Shown here: positions 15,939-23,965 of the stretch, one piece after another
How the letters are laid out: the number at the start of each line of letters is the position of its first letter
Numbering within the stretch: position 1 is the stretch's first letter
Source: Sporosarcina sp. NCCP-2716
GTDB lineage: Bacteria > Bacillota > Bacilli > Bacillales_A > Planococcaceae
Direction of reading: 5' to 3'
Length of the DNA: 64,000 nucleotides
NCBI RefSeq assembly: GCF_023707985.1
Contig: NZ_BRCF01000001.1
Location: forward strand, 651,915 to 715,914
Made by a program: the position numbers and the translations under genes
The notes under the pieces: generated by a model
Database searches by the model: none
The model's input: the letters and a program-made list of their open reading frames with translations, nothing else
Told to the model about the DNA's origin: nothing

Positions 15939-16709
15939 GTGATCGTACGGGAGAGGGAAGAGTCATTCATACTGATTGAACAGAACTGCCATGGACTGCT
16001 TGCTGAGCAGATCATGGATAATTGGAAGGAAGAGTTGTTTCCGGAGACTGATCTCAGGCAGTCCGTCTTGACGGCCATCCGGCTGCACGACGTCGGCTGG
16101 GCTCCGTTTGACCGGCAGCCGTTCTGGAATGACGGCAAACAGGCACCATACCGGTTCACCGATTTCCCGCTGCTGTCAAAATTGGTGCTTTACAGACACG
16201 GCATCGATACGGTGGAAGCGGTCGACCCATATGCAGCCATGTTGTGCAGTGAACATTACTCGCATTTCGTCAACCGGAAGGACGGGGAGGAGTCAGCAGA
16301 GTTTCTTGAGAGGGAGGAGAGCCGGAGAAGGCGGCTGTCGGAATCCATGGCTGATTTCAACCTGAAACTTTTTCATGAACATTATGCACTTCTGCAGTTC
16401 GGCGATAATTTTTCGCTATACGCCTGCGTGAACGAGCCGGGCGTGTCCAAGGAAAACGAACATCCATTTTTCGTGAACGGCATCCCTTCACCCGAAACAC
16501 TTGACGGGCTGCCTCACCACCGGCTCGCAATCCGTTTTACAGATACGGAAGTGATCGCTGTCGAAGATTTTCCATTTGAATCACCTTTTAGCGTCAGCTA
16601 TCCGTATAAGGAGATACCGAAACAGAGGATTTCGGATATCGGATTCCTGAAAGCTTACGAAGAAACGGGAACAAAGCGGACAGACCTTCAGTTCGTTCCG
16701 ATGAAGTGA
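15939..16709 (+). CDS. DUF3891 family protein
   Basis: A 256-residue cytoplasmic protein matching DUF3891, function unknown. A histidine-rich N-terminal part includes LIEQNCHGLLAEQI, AIRLHDVGWAPFD and LCSEHYSHF, with spacing suggestive of an HD-like metal-binding hydrolase fold, but this is not established. The C-terminal half has HHRLAIRFTD. GTG 15939 is chosen because GTGGAGG lies 6-8 bases upstream; the open frame reaches back to 15888. It ends in a terminator shared with the convergent CHY protein. Confidence 0.75.
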   Translation: MIVREREESFILIEQNCHGLLAEQIMDNWKEELFPETDLRQSVLTAIRLHDVGWAPFDRQPFWNDGKQAPYRFTDFPLLSKLVLYRHGIDTVEAVDPYAAMLCSEHYSHFVNRKDGEESAEFLEREESRRRRLSESMADFNLKLFHEHYALLQFGDNFSLYACVNEPGVSKENEHPFFVNGIPSPETLDGLPHHRLAIRFTDTEVIAVEDFPFESPFSVSYPYKEIPKQRISDIGFLKAYEETGTKRTDLQFVPMK

Positions 16710-16745
16710 AAAAGAGCAGACCGTGTAGACAGGTCTGCTCTTTTA
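16710..16745. terminator. Bidirectional terminator
   Basis: AAAAGAGCAGACC paired with GGTCTGCTCTTTT around a 9-base loop. Its right arm overlaps the stop region of the CHY zinc-finger gene. Confidence 0.88.
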
Positions 16746-17078
16746 CGTCATTGTCCCGAAATAACGATCGGCGTGCAGGCTGCAGCCCGGGTTGAAAGGG
16801 GCGCTGCAGGAAGGGCAGGCGGAAGCGCAGGCGAGGTAATCACTCACCGACAGCTCATGCCCGCACGCTCCGCAAAGGACCGCTTTCTCAGCAAAACGGG
16901 AATGCGGCCACACTTCCGCCTTTCCGCAGCCAAGTTCATCATGGCATTCATAGCAGGGAAAGTACGTATCGCAACAATGGAATTTGATGGCGATCCGGTC
17001 GATTTCAGAATGGTAATGAAGGCAGCGTGTTTCGCTGTCCACCTGAACACCGATCACTTCCTGTCCGTGGATATTCAT
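16743..17078 (-). CDS. CHY zinc finger protein
   Basis: A 111-residue zinc-binding protein. CLHYHSEIDRIAIKF is the CHY signature and is followed by HCCDTYFPCYECHDE, CGACGHELS and CPSCSAPFNPGC, giving nine or more Cys/His ligands for several zinc ions. In bacteria the family is small and of unknown role; the eukaryotic relatives include RCHY1 and Hot13. ATG 17078 follows AAGGGGG. The upstream sequence has an inverted CTTATACACACAGTATAAAG that could be an operator or part of the promoter. Confidence 0.88.
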   Translation of the reverse strand: MNIHGQEVIGVQVDSETRCLHYHSEIDRIAIKFHCCDTYFPCYECHDELGCGKAEVWPHSRFAEKAVLCGACGHELSVSDYLACASACPSCSAPFNPGCSLHADRYFGTMT

Positions 17079-17130
17079 CTTCAGACCCCCTTATACACAC
17101 AGTATAAAGGTTTTCGTGAATGGGGAGAAG

Positions 17131-17994
17131 TCAGCGGCCGTTCCCTTTTTCCTCGTCCTTCACGTACTTTCCATGATCCGGTACAGCAAGCTCCTTGAAG
17201 TGACGGTCCAGCGTGTCTAGATGCTCGGTCAGCCATGCGCCTTCGGCCGCCTCGCCGTGGCCGGTCACCGCATAAGCAGGCTTGAGCCCGTTCAGCGTAT
17301 GGACAGACGATTCGGCGGCTGTCCAGTCCGGTGTCAAATAACGGGGAGGTCCTGTCAGTTCCTTCTCCTGTGTCATCACTTTGTAGAGCTGGTCCTGACG
17401 CACGGTGACGAAGGCATCACCGGCGATCAGCGCCCGGTCAGCGTCCCGGAAGAAGGAGACATGGCCGGCGGAGTGGCCAGGGGTATGGATCCACCGCCAT
17501 CCAGGGAGCGGAGGGACGGTTCCGTCTTCAGGGAGACCTTCCAGAAACTCCGTGATGACGATCGGATCAGTCGGGAAAAGGAACGATAGCTTCGCGAGCA
17601 TACCGCCTTCCACAGTGACGTCCGGATCGGGATAATTTTCGCTGCCCGTCAAATACGGATGCTCCAATGGGTGGGCATAGACCGGCACATGCCATTTCTC
17701 CAGAATATCGATGATACCGCCGATATGGTCGAAGTGACCGTGCGTCAGTACGATCGCTTCCGGAGGACGGTCCTTGCCGAAACGCTCTTCCGCCTTCTCA
17801 ATGATCTTGCCGCCCGACTTCGGCATGCCGGCATCGACCAGCACCCACGGATTCCCGGGTTCCGGGTTGCCGACGAAAATGACGTTGACGATCTGGTCGG
17901 TCAAATAAGCGAGATCCGGCAGCACTTCCACTACATCGCCGCTATTCTTGGATGTGACCGGCTGATACCGTTCTGTCGATGAACTTCTTTCCAA
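17131..17994 (-). CDS. MBL-fold metallo-hydrolase
   Basis: A 287-residue metallo-beta-lactamase superfamily hydrolase. The metal motif is VLTHGHFDHIGG (HxHxDH), with later ligands in HTPGHSAGHVSFF, IAGDAFV and a C-terminal GHGEAA. It is most like bacterial glyoxalase II-type or general MBL hydrolases; the substrate is unknown. The start is TTG 17994 after GGAGGAG. It stands alone, transcribed away from the DUF948 pair. Confidence 0.88.
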   Translation of the reverse strand: MERSSSTERYQPVTSKNSGDVVEVLPDLAYLTDQIVNVIFVGNPEPGNPWVLVDAGMPKSGGKIIEKAEERFGKDRPPEAIVLTHGHFDHIGGIIDILEKWHVPVYAHPLEHPYLTGSENYPDPDVTVEGGMLAKLSFLFPTDPIVITEFLEGLPEDGTVPPLPGWRWIHTPGHSAGHVSFFRDADRALIAGDAFVTVRQDQLYKVMTQEKELTGPPRYLTPDWTAAESSVHTLNGLKPAYAVTGHGEAAEGAWLTEHLDTLDRHFKELAVPDHGKYVKDEEKGNGR

Positions 17995-18159
17995 TTCGAT
18001 CTCCTCCTCAGTAAGTAATATCTATAACAGTTTCCCCTTTTTCCGAAAGAAAACTCATCTTTTCTGCAGACAGCCGCTAAAAGAGCGCTCTGTAAGTCGT
18101 CGGGGTGCATATTCAGCTGGCATTTGTGGTATACACAAATAAGAAGGAGGGATATTTGG

Positions 18160-18582
18160 ATGATGCTAACCCATATTGGTGTTTTTCTGATTGCTGTATC
18201 GTTTGCTGTGTTCGCCGTCTATTTATGTATACTGCTCACTCGGATTTCCGGTCTGATAACGACTGTCGGACATACGGCGAAACAGATGGAAAGCAAAATG
18301 GAAAACTCCATCCATGAATTGGAGCTGACCCTCGTGGAAGCACGATCTTCCGCAGTGGATGTGCAGGTCAAGCTGGATGCGCTGACAAGTTTAGTGGAAA
18401 CGGTCGAAAACGCAGGCGATACTGCTGAAACAGCAGCTGAAGGGATCAGTGATTTGACCGGCCGCTATGCGGACGAACCGGGACTTCCCGGAACAAAACC
18501 GTTCGTCGGTGCGATCCACATCGGCGAACTTGCCGCCAGTCTATTCTCGACGTGGAAGAAAGCGGAGAATGTTACAAAATAA
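18160..18582 (+). CDS. DUF948 membrane protein (copy 1)
   Basis: A 140-residue protein with one N-terminal membrane helix (IGVFLIAVSFAVFAVYLCILL) and a long amphipathic region (about 30-100) expected to form a coiled coil. It matches DUF948, the family of B. subtilis YtxG, whose operon is reported to be part of the general stress response. ATG 18160 follows AAGGAGG. It forms an operon with the next DUF948 gene (24-base gap) and faces a second pair of DUF948 genes on the other strand at 19.5-20.5 kb. Confidence 0.75.
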   Translation: MMLTHIGVFLIAVSFAVFAVYLCILLTRISGLITTVGHTAKQMESKMENSIHELELTLVEARSSAVDVQVKLDALTSLVETVENAGDTAETAAEGISDLTGRYADEPGLPGTKPFVGAIHIGELAASLFSTWKKAENVTK

Positions 18583-18606
18583 TCGAATGTCTCTGGAGGG
18601 ATGAAG

Positions 18607-19140
18607 ATGAGTTTAACGGGTTTAGGCGTCCTTCTCATCGGCGCCGGATTTCTAGTGCTCGCTATCTACATAGGGCGCGTGCTGAATGGAATTGCAGGAA
18701 CGCTCGGCGGAGTTAACAAGACACTCGACCAGCTGCCGGAACAACTGGATGGTGTGTTGGGGGAGACGGGACAGCTGATCCGTCATTCCAATGACACGCT
18801 GGCCGACGTCAATACGAAGCTCGGCAATCTGACACCGCTGTTCCAGGTGGCAGGGGATCTCGGCAATACGACACGCAATCTGACCGCGTCGCTGCAAAAT
18901 GTGACCGAGTCGGCGAAACGGAAAGTCGAAGGTGCTGACGAAGCGAAGCGCAGCAAATCGATCGGTGGCATTTATGGGACAGCGGCCCTCGGGTATTACG
19001 CAGTCCGTAAAGGTAAAGCATTGAAACAGCCGGAGAGCTATCCGCGCCCCGGGACGATGGCGGAGGCAGGTCAAAAACGTTCCGCTGATATCGACCGGAT
19101 GAAAGCCCAGGCGGCCGCAGCTGTGAATGAAAAAAAATAA
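18607..19140 (+). CDS. DUF948 membrane protein (copy 2)
   Basis: A 177-residue DUF948 protein. The single N-terminal membrane helix is LLIGAGFLVLAIYIGRVL; LTPLFQVAGDLGNTTRNL is shared nearly word for word with copy 3 on the opposite strand (ITPLFQIVGDTGEAARSL). The C-terminal part is rich in Lys and Ala. Start ATG 18607 has GGAGGG at 6 bases; an in-frame ATG at 18601 abuts the RBS and is less likely. A strong terminator follows. Confidence 0.75.
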   Translation: MSLTGLGVLLIGAGFLVLAIYIGRVLNGIAGTLGGVNKTLDQLPEQLDGVLGETGQLIRHSNDTLADVNTKLGNLTPLFQVAGDLGNTTRNLTASLQNVTESAKRKVEGADEAKRSKSIGGIYGTAALGYYAVRKGKALKQPESYPRPGTMAEAGQKRSADIDRMKAQAAAAVNEKK

Positions 19141-19152
19141 TGGACAGGAAGA

Positions 19153-19177
19153 GCACTGGCGGCTGCCAGTGCTTTTT
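19153..19177 (+). terminator. Terminator after DUF948 copies 1-2
   Basis: GCACTGGC paired with GCCAGTGC around GGCT, followed by TTTTT. Confidence 0.9.
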
Positions 19178-19228
19178 GTTTGCGGTCGGCTGGGGGGAGA
19201 GGGTTTTAGAGGGGAGGTGGTATGGTTT

Positions 19229-19400
19229 ATGAGCGGTATTCAGGATTTATGAGCGGTATTCTCGTTTTATGAGCGCTTTTCCGGGTTTATGAGCGGTTTC
19301 TGGATTTTATGAGCGATATACGTGATTTATGAGCGTTTTCCACGATTTATGAGCGTTTTCCGTAATTTATGAGCACACGTCAGTATGTATGACCCCACCC
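19229..19400 (+). repeat. Tandem 20-nt TTTATGAGCG repeat, array 2 (9 units)
   Basis: Nine units with ATG at 19229, 19249, 19269, 19289, 19309, 19329, 19349, 19369 and 19389, all exactly 20 nt apart. Seven carry ATGAGCG; the eighth is ATGAGCACAC and the ninth ATGACCCC, so decay is at the 3' end as in the other arrays. A Shine-Dalgarno-like GGGGAGGTGG lies 8 bases before the first ATG. The array occupies the 330-base gap between two convergent DUF948 pairs; nothing else is seen in that gap apart from the flanking terminators. Confidence 0.95.
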
Positions 19401-19435
19401 GTCTACACAGCGACCCTCCACCCGCCAAAACCATA

Positions 19436-19463
19436 CAAAAAAGCCAGCGCATGCGGCGCTGGC
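19436..19463 (-). terminator. Terminator of the minus-strand DUF948 pair
   Basis: On the minus strand GCCAGCGC pairs with GCGCTGGC and is followed by a run of T (A-run at 19436-19442 on the plus strand). Confidence 0.85.
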
Positions 19464-19474
19464 GGGCACATCTG

Positions 19475-19921
19475 TTATTTGTTCAGGACATCTGCCTTCA
19501 CTTTGATTTCCTTTTTGTTCTGCTGGAGATAGAACAGGAACGAAAGCAGGCCGTACAGACCTTGGTACCGTTCACGGCGGGAAAGTCCCGACGCTTCTGT
19601 TGTGCGTGTCTTCAAGTTAGCTGATTTCTCAAGTGCAGAGTGGGTGAGCGAGCGGGCCGCTTCCCCTGTATCTCCGACAATCTGGAAAAGCGGTGTGATT
19701 TCATTCACCTGCTGGTTCACATTGCCGATCGTTTCGTTGCTCGTGTTCAGTACCAGCTGGGCTTGACCGGTGACACTTTCGACTGTATGCGGCAGCTTGG
19801 CTGTCGTCTGTTTCAAGTTCTCTGTCACATCTCCTAGATTTTTCAGCGGTTTGATGAGGATCACGACCAATACTGCAAAGGCGATCCCGATGATCAACAC
19901 GCCAATTCCCATCCAATCCAT
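19475..19921 (-). CDS. DUF948 membrane protein (copy 3)
   Basis: A 148-residue DUF948 protein with one N-terminal membrane helix (VLIIGIAFAVLVVILI) and an extended region with NVNQQVNEITPLFQIVGD, closely matching copy 2. Lys-rich C terminus. The ATG at 19921 is preceded by GAGGTG at 6 bases; the frame is open further 5' into the neighbouring gene but without an RBS. It lies 13 bases after copy 4, in one operon. Confidence 0.75.
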   Translation of the reverse strand: MDWMGIGVLIIGIAFAVLVVILIKPLKNLGDVTENLKQTTAKLPHTVESVTGQAQLVLNTSNETIGNVNQQVNEITPLFQIVGDTGEAARSLTHSALEKSANLKTRTTEASGLSRRERYQGLYGLLSFLFYLQQNKKEIKVKADVLNK

Positions 19922-19934
19922 CTGCATCACCTCA

Positions 19935-20459
19935 TTAGTTTGTTTTGCGTTTCGGTTCAGGGAGCCGTTTCTGCGGCGCCGGCAGCAGTTCGACCTGCTG
20001 CTGATTTCTGCGTGACTTCGGAGTACTGAAATCAAAGTCCGTCTGTTTCGCTCTTTCCCGCTTCGCACGGTAGAAGATGCTCGCTGCAATTCCGGTTACG
20101 GTGTTCGCTTTCTGCATCAGATCCTTGTATTTCGGATCCGGATTGCCGATCTGATCTGCGAGTGCCTGGAAGGAACGGTTCAAGTGATTCGTCGATTCTT
20201 CCAGTTTCTCAGCGGTCTTGGCTACGCTGTTCAATGATTGCAGTTTGCGTTCAGCATCTTCGGTGATGCGGTTCGTGCTGGCGAGCAGCTCATTTGCCTG
20301 GCTGGTCACGCCATTCAGTCTGCTTTGCAGATCCTTGATGGACTCCGCAACCTCATCTTTCGTCTTGTTGACGCTTTTCACAGCTTTGATGACAAAAATT
20401 GCGATGAGGAGCAGTGATAATGCCGCGATTGCTGCGCTGGCATATAGCAGTATTTCCAT
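19935..20459 (-). CDS. DUF948 membrane protein (copy 4)
   Basis: A 174-residue DUF948 protein: N-terminal membrane helix (YASAAIAALSLLLIAIFVI), then a heptad-rich region (about 30-105) with NKTKDEVAESIKDLQSRL, and a basic, proline-containing tail ending PKRKTN. ATG 20459 follows GGAGTGG. It is the first gene of the minus-strand pair. A GTTTAT..GGTAC arrangement about 60 bases upstream loosely recalls a SigB promoter, but the match is weak. Confidence 0.72.
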   Translation of the reverse strand: MEILLYASAAIAALSLLLIAIFVIKAVKSVNKTKDEVAESIKDLQSRLNGVTSQANELLASTNRITEDAERKLQSLNSVAKTAEKLEESTNHLNRSFQALADQIGNPDPKYKDLMQKANTVTGIAASIFYRAKRERAKQTDFDFSTPKSRRNQQQVELLPAPQKRLPEPKRKTN

Positions 20460-20558
20460 TCCACAACCCACTCCATTCTGACTGTCGTCTTCTAATTACC
20501 CTGCTTACCTAGTTGTACCACTATTCCATTGTGCATAAACACTTCAGCGCATGCAAGT

Positions 20559-20903
20559 TCAACGGTAGAAGAACCCCATAGCGACAAGCATGCAGAGCAG
20601 GATCGGGATGCCCGTCAGGAAGAGGAGGCGCGGACTTGCCGAGAACACCTCGGATGGTTTCCTCATTGTCTCCATCTCTTCCTTCATATGACGGCGGGAC
20701 AAGACTTTTCGCATACTGCTCGTGAAAAAATCAAATGATCCTGTCCGGAAGATGTAGATAAAACCTCCTGCAAGCAGCAGCAGACCGCCTATATAGAATG
20801 AGATATTAATATAGGAGAGGAGTGAAAGACCGCCTTTTGACAGAAAAGACAGAATGAAAATAATAAGCTGTCCGATTAAAAAAAACAATGTGATTTTTTT
20901 CAA
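20559..20903 (-). CDS. DUF3899-like membrane protein
   Basis: A 114-residue membrane protein with three hydrophobic helices: LFFLIGQLIIFILSFL, ISFYIGGLLLLAGGFIYIF and LLFLTGIPILLCMLVAMGFF, with a basic cytoplasmic loop (about 60-85, RKVLSRRHMKEE) between the second and third. The layout resembles DUF3899; no function is known. TTG 20903 follows GAGGTT. It is divergent from oppA and separated from it by an AT-rich promoter region of 240 bases. Confidence 0.65.
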   Translation of the reverse strand: MKKITLFFLIGQLIIFILSFLSKGGLSLLSYINISFYIGGLLLLAGGFIYIFRTGSFDFFTSSMRKVLSRRHMKEEMETMRKPSEVFSASPRLLFLTGIPILLCMLVAMGFFYR

Positions 20904-21071
20904 AGTTCTAACCTCAATTTCGTATATCGTAATAATTCATTATATATCATACAGTAGATTATTCGTTTAGACAAAGCAAAAAGTACCGAGAAACCGCTTA
21001 CCGACACAATTCTACAACTATTCGAATTCGTTGTTTGGTTATGCCAAGTAAAATTTTTTGTAAAAAACACT

Positions 21072-21099
21072 TTGACTTAAGAGAATTTGATTGTATAAT
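21072..21099 (+). promoter_or_regulatory. SigA-type promoter of oppA
   Basis: TTGACT (21072-21077), 16-bp spacer, perfect TATAAT (21094-21099), about 45 bases before the oppA start. It is the strongest-looking promoter in the window. Confidence 0.8.
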
Positions 21100-21145
21100 G
21101 AAATAGTGTTAATTCTTCAGACAATTATAAAAAGGGGGAATGACC

Positions 21146-22870
21146 TTGAAGAACACAAAGTGGCTGTTACTAATGGCAATGACATTAGTACTAAGCATCT
21201 TCCTTGCTGCATGTGGCGGCTCGGATAAAAAAGAAGAAGGTTCAAAAGATGACGGCAACAAAGATGAAGGTTCGGCAACTGAAACACCGAAGAAAGAAGA
21301 CGGCGAGCCGGATGCTGAGCAGATTCTGAATCTGGATGAATTGGCAGCTATCCCATCTGTTGACTCGGCAATTGTCGAAGATGCAGTCGGATTCAACGTT
21401 TTGAACAACGTGAATGAAGGGCTGTACCGCCTCAACGCAGAGAACATTGCTGAACCGGCAATGGCTGCTGAAGAAGCGGTAGTTAGCGAAGACGGCTTGA
21501 CTTACACGTTCAAGCTCCGTGATGCTAAATGGTCTGATGGCTCTGCAGTCACAGCAGACGACTTTGTGTTCGCATGGCAGCGCGCAATCGATCCTGACAC
21601 TGGATCTCCTTACGGTCCGTTCATGATGTCCGGATCTGTCAAGAATGCAACAGCGATCAGTGAAGGCAAAATGGACAAGAAAGAACTCGGTATCGTAGCA
21701 AAAGACGAGAAGACAATCGAAGTAACACTCGAGCGTCCGGTTCCTTACTTCCTGTCACTTATGTCCTTCGGAACGTTCTACCCGCAAAAAGAAGAGTTCG
21801 TCACTGAAAAAGGCGACGCTTATGCAACAAACTCTGAAAACCTCCTCTATAACGGACCATTCGTCTTAACTGAATGGGATGGCACAGGAGACAGCTGGGT
21901 TTATAAGAAAAACGACAACTACTGGGATGCAGAAAATGTCAAGCTTACTCAGATCAACGTCAACGTTGTTAAAGACCCAGCAACAGGTGTGAAATTGTAC
22001 GAAGATGGTAAATTGGACCGGGCAGCTCTTACCGGCGACCTGGCGATGCAATACCAAGACGACCCAGAAGTGGTGAAGCAGCCCGACACGGCAGTTTACT
22101 ATTTCAAATTCAACCAGCTTAAGGGTGGAAAAGAAACACCACTCGCAAACGTGAACATCCGGAAAGCGATTGCAAAGTCGTTCCAAAAAGAAGACCTTGC
22201 AGATGTAGTATTGGCTAACGGTTCTTTGCCGGCTTACTACCTTGTGCCAAAAGATTTCGCTTATGACGAAAACAAAAAAGACTTCCGTGAACTTAGCGGA
22301 AACCACCTTGAGTACAACGTCGACGAAGCGAAAGACCTTTGGAAAAAAGGTCTGGATGAACTCGGTGTGGACAGCCTGGAGCTTGAAATCCTCGGCGGAG
22401 ACACAGAAACATCGAAAAAGATGGATGAGTACTTCAAGTCCCAGCTTGAAACGAACCTCGAAGGGTTGACAATCAAGCTGAAAGAAGTACCTTTCGCAGT
22501 ACGTCTCGAGCTTGACAGTGCACAAGACTACGACATCCAAGTTTCCGGATGGGGCCCTGACTTCCAGGATCCGATTTCCTTCCTGGACCTGTTCGTAACT
22601 GATGGTACGAACAACTTGATGTCTTATTCGAACAAAGAGTATGACCAGCTGATCGCTGACTCGAAAGGCGACCTTGCATTGAAGCCGGAAGAGCGCTATG
22701 AAGCATTCGCAAAAGCTGAAAAGATCCTTCTCGATGATGAAGCTGCAATCGCACCGATTTATCAAAAAGGTGAAATCTTCCTTGAAAAGCCTTACTTCAA
22801 AGGCCTTGCCAGCCACCCGTTCGGTGCTGACTACAGCTTCAAGTGGGCTTACATTTCAGGGAAAGAGTAA
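21146..22870 (+). CDS. oppA: Oligopeptide ABC transporter substrate-binding lipoprotein
   Basis: A 574-residue lipoprotein that captures oligopeptides outside the membrane for the OppBCDF importer. The signal peptide ends LAACGG (Cys about residue 22). LRDAKWSDGSAVTADDFVFAWQRAIDP is the SBP family 5 signature region, and WGPDFQDPISFLDLF lies near the C terminus. Start TTG 21146 is preferred because AAGGGGG ends 7 bases before it; ATG 21140 almost touches that site. It is separated from oppB by a terminator-like hairpin, so oppA is probably made in excess over the permease genes. Confidence 0.92.
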   Translation: MKNTKWLLLMAMTLVLSIFLAACGGSDKKEEGSKDDGNKDEGSATETPKKEDGEPDAEQILNLDELAAIPSVDSAIVEDAVGFNVLNNVNEGLYRLNAENIAEPAMAAEEAVVSEDGLTYTFKLRDAKWSDGSAVTADDFVFAWQRAIDPDTGSPYGPFMMSGSVKNATAISEGKMDKKELGIVAKDEKTIEVTLERPVPYFLSLMSFGTFYPQKEEFVTEKGDAYATNSENLLYNGPFVLTEWDGTGDSWVYKKNDNYWDAENVKLTQINVNVVKDPATGVKLYEDGKLDRAALTGDLAMQYQDDPEVVKQPDTAVYYFKFNQLKGGKETPLANVNIRKAIAKSFQKEDLADVVLANGSLPAYYLVPKDFAYDENKKDFRELSGNHLEYNVDEAKDLWKKGLDELGVDSLELEILGGDTETSKKMDEYFKSQLETNLEGLTIKLKEVPFAVRLELDSAQDYDIQVSGWGPDFQDPISFLDLFVTDGTNNLMSYSNKEYDQLIADSKGDLALKPEERYEAFAKAEKILLDDEAAIAPIYQKGEIFLEKPYFKGLASHPFGADYSFKWAYISGKE

Positions 22871-22891
22871 TCGATCGCAACTGAATAACCG

Positions 22892-22931
22892 AGAGTATAT
22901 GGCGGCAGTCCGCCATATACTCTCTTTTTAA
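22892..22931 (+). terminator. Terminator between oppA and oppB
   Basis: Perfect 14-bp stem AGAGTATATGGCGG / CCGCCATATACTCT with a CAGT loop and CTTTTT. Partial read-through would supply oppBCDF. Confidence 0.9.
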
Positions 22932-23032
22932 TAACAACGAGTATTGCGAATGTTATGTAAGTGCTTTCAATTCGAAAACAACTCGTGATGAACGGGTTAA
23001 CATAAAGCGGTACATAGATCTGGAGGTGCACT

Positions 23033-23965
23033 ATGGTTAAATATATTGGTAAACGTATCATTTACATGTTCATCACAATGTTCCTCATTGCGACTGCAAC
23101 TTTTTTTCTAATGCAAACATTGCCGGGTTCGCCGATTGCGTCATATAGCAAACTGAATGACACGCAGAAAGCGATTGTCGAAAAGAAATACGGAATTGAC
23201 AAACCGACACCGGTGCAATACGCCATTTACATGAAAAACCTGGCGAAAGGGGATTTGGGTACGTCATTTGCCTTTAAAGGCAAAAGCGTCAATGATTTGC
23301 TCGCCTCACGAATCAAGCCGTCCTTCATCCTCGGTGCGCAGGCGATGGTGTTTGGGACAATTATCGGAATTCTGCTCGGGATGCTTGCTGCTCTCAGGCA
23401 GAACACCTTCTGGGATTATGGCAGTACGTTCCTAGCCATACTAGGAACCTCCATACCTTCTTTCGTATTTGCGGCACTTTTACAGTACTATGTCGCGTCC
23501 CAGTGGCATTTGCTCCCGGTCGGACTCTGGAATGACGGTTGGAAGTCCAGTATCCTTCCTTCACTCGCACTCGCGATGGGACCGCTTGCACTTTCTGCCC
23601 GATTCATCCGTACGGAGATGATCGAAGTGATGAGTTCGGATTATATTACGCTTGCGAAAGCAAAAGGCGCTAATAAGTTCGAAATCGCCTTCAAGCACGC
23701 GTTCCGGAATGCACTCATCCCACTCGTCACCGTTCTCGGTCCGGTTGCCGCAGGTCTCGTCACCGGATCGCTCGTTGTTGAAAAGATTTTCGCGATTCCT
23801 GGTATCGGGGAACAGTTCGTTTCTTCCATCATGGTAAACGACTTTGCAACAATCATGGGAACGACGTTGTTCTTCTCGGCATTTCTTATTGTCGTCATTT
23901 TCATTGTGGATATATTATACGGTGTTATTGATCCGCGTATCCGCTTGGCTGGAGGGAAATCATAA
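23033..23965 (+). CDS. oppB: Oligopeptide ABC transporter permease OppB
   Basis: A 310-residue permease with six predicted helices. The N-terminal MVKYIGKRIIYMFITMF and TFFLMQTLPGSP are typical of OppB/DppB, and the cytoplasmic EAA-type loop is in YITLAKAKGANKFEIAFKHAFRNALIPL. ATG 23033 follows GGAGGTG. It overlaps oppC by one base, so they are cotranscribed and probably coupled. Confidence 0.93.
   Translation: MVKYIGKRIIYMFITMFLIATATFFLMQTLPGSPIASYSKLNDTQKAIVEKKYGIDKPTPVQYAIYMKNLAKGDLGTSFAFKGKSVNDLLASRIKPSFILGAQAMVFGTIIGILLGMLAALRQNTFWDYGSTFLAILGTSIPSFVFAALLQYYVASQWHLLPVGLWNDGWKSSILPSLALAMGPLALSARFIRTEMIEVMSSDYITLAKAKGANKFEIAFKHAFRNALIPLVTVLGPVAAGLVTGSLVVEKIFAIPGIGEQFVSSIMVNDFATIMGTTLFFSAFLIVVIFIVDILYGVIDPRIRLAGGKS

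Noticed and set aside
19229..19400. Cluster of DnaA boxes or an origin-like region
   Set aside because: TTTATGAGCG does not match TTATNCACA, and there is no AT-rich unwinding region or dnaA/dnaN neighbourhood.
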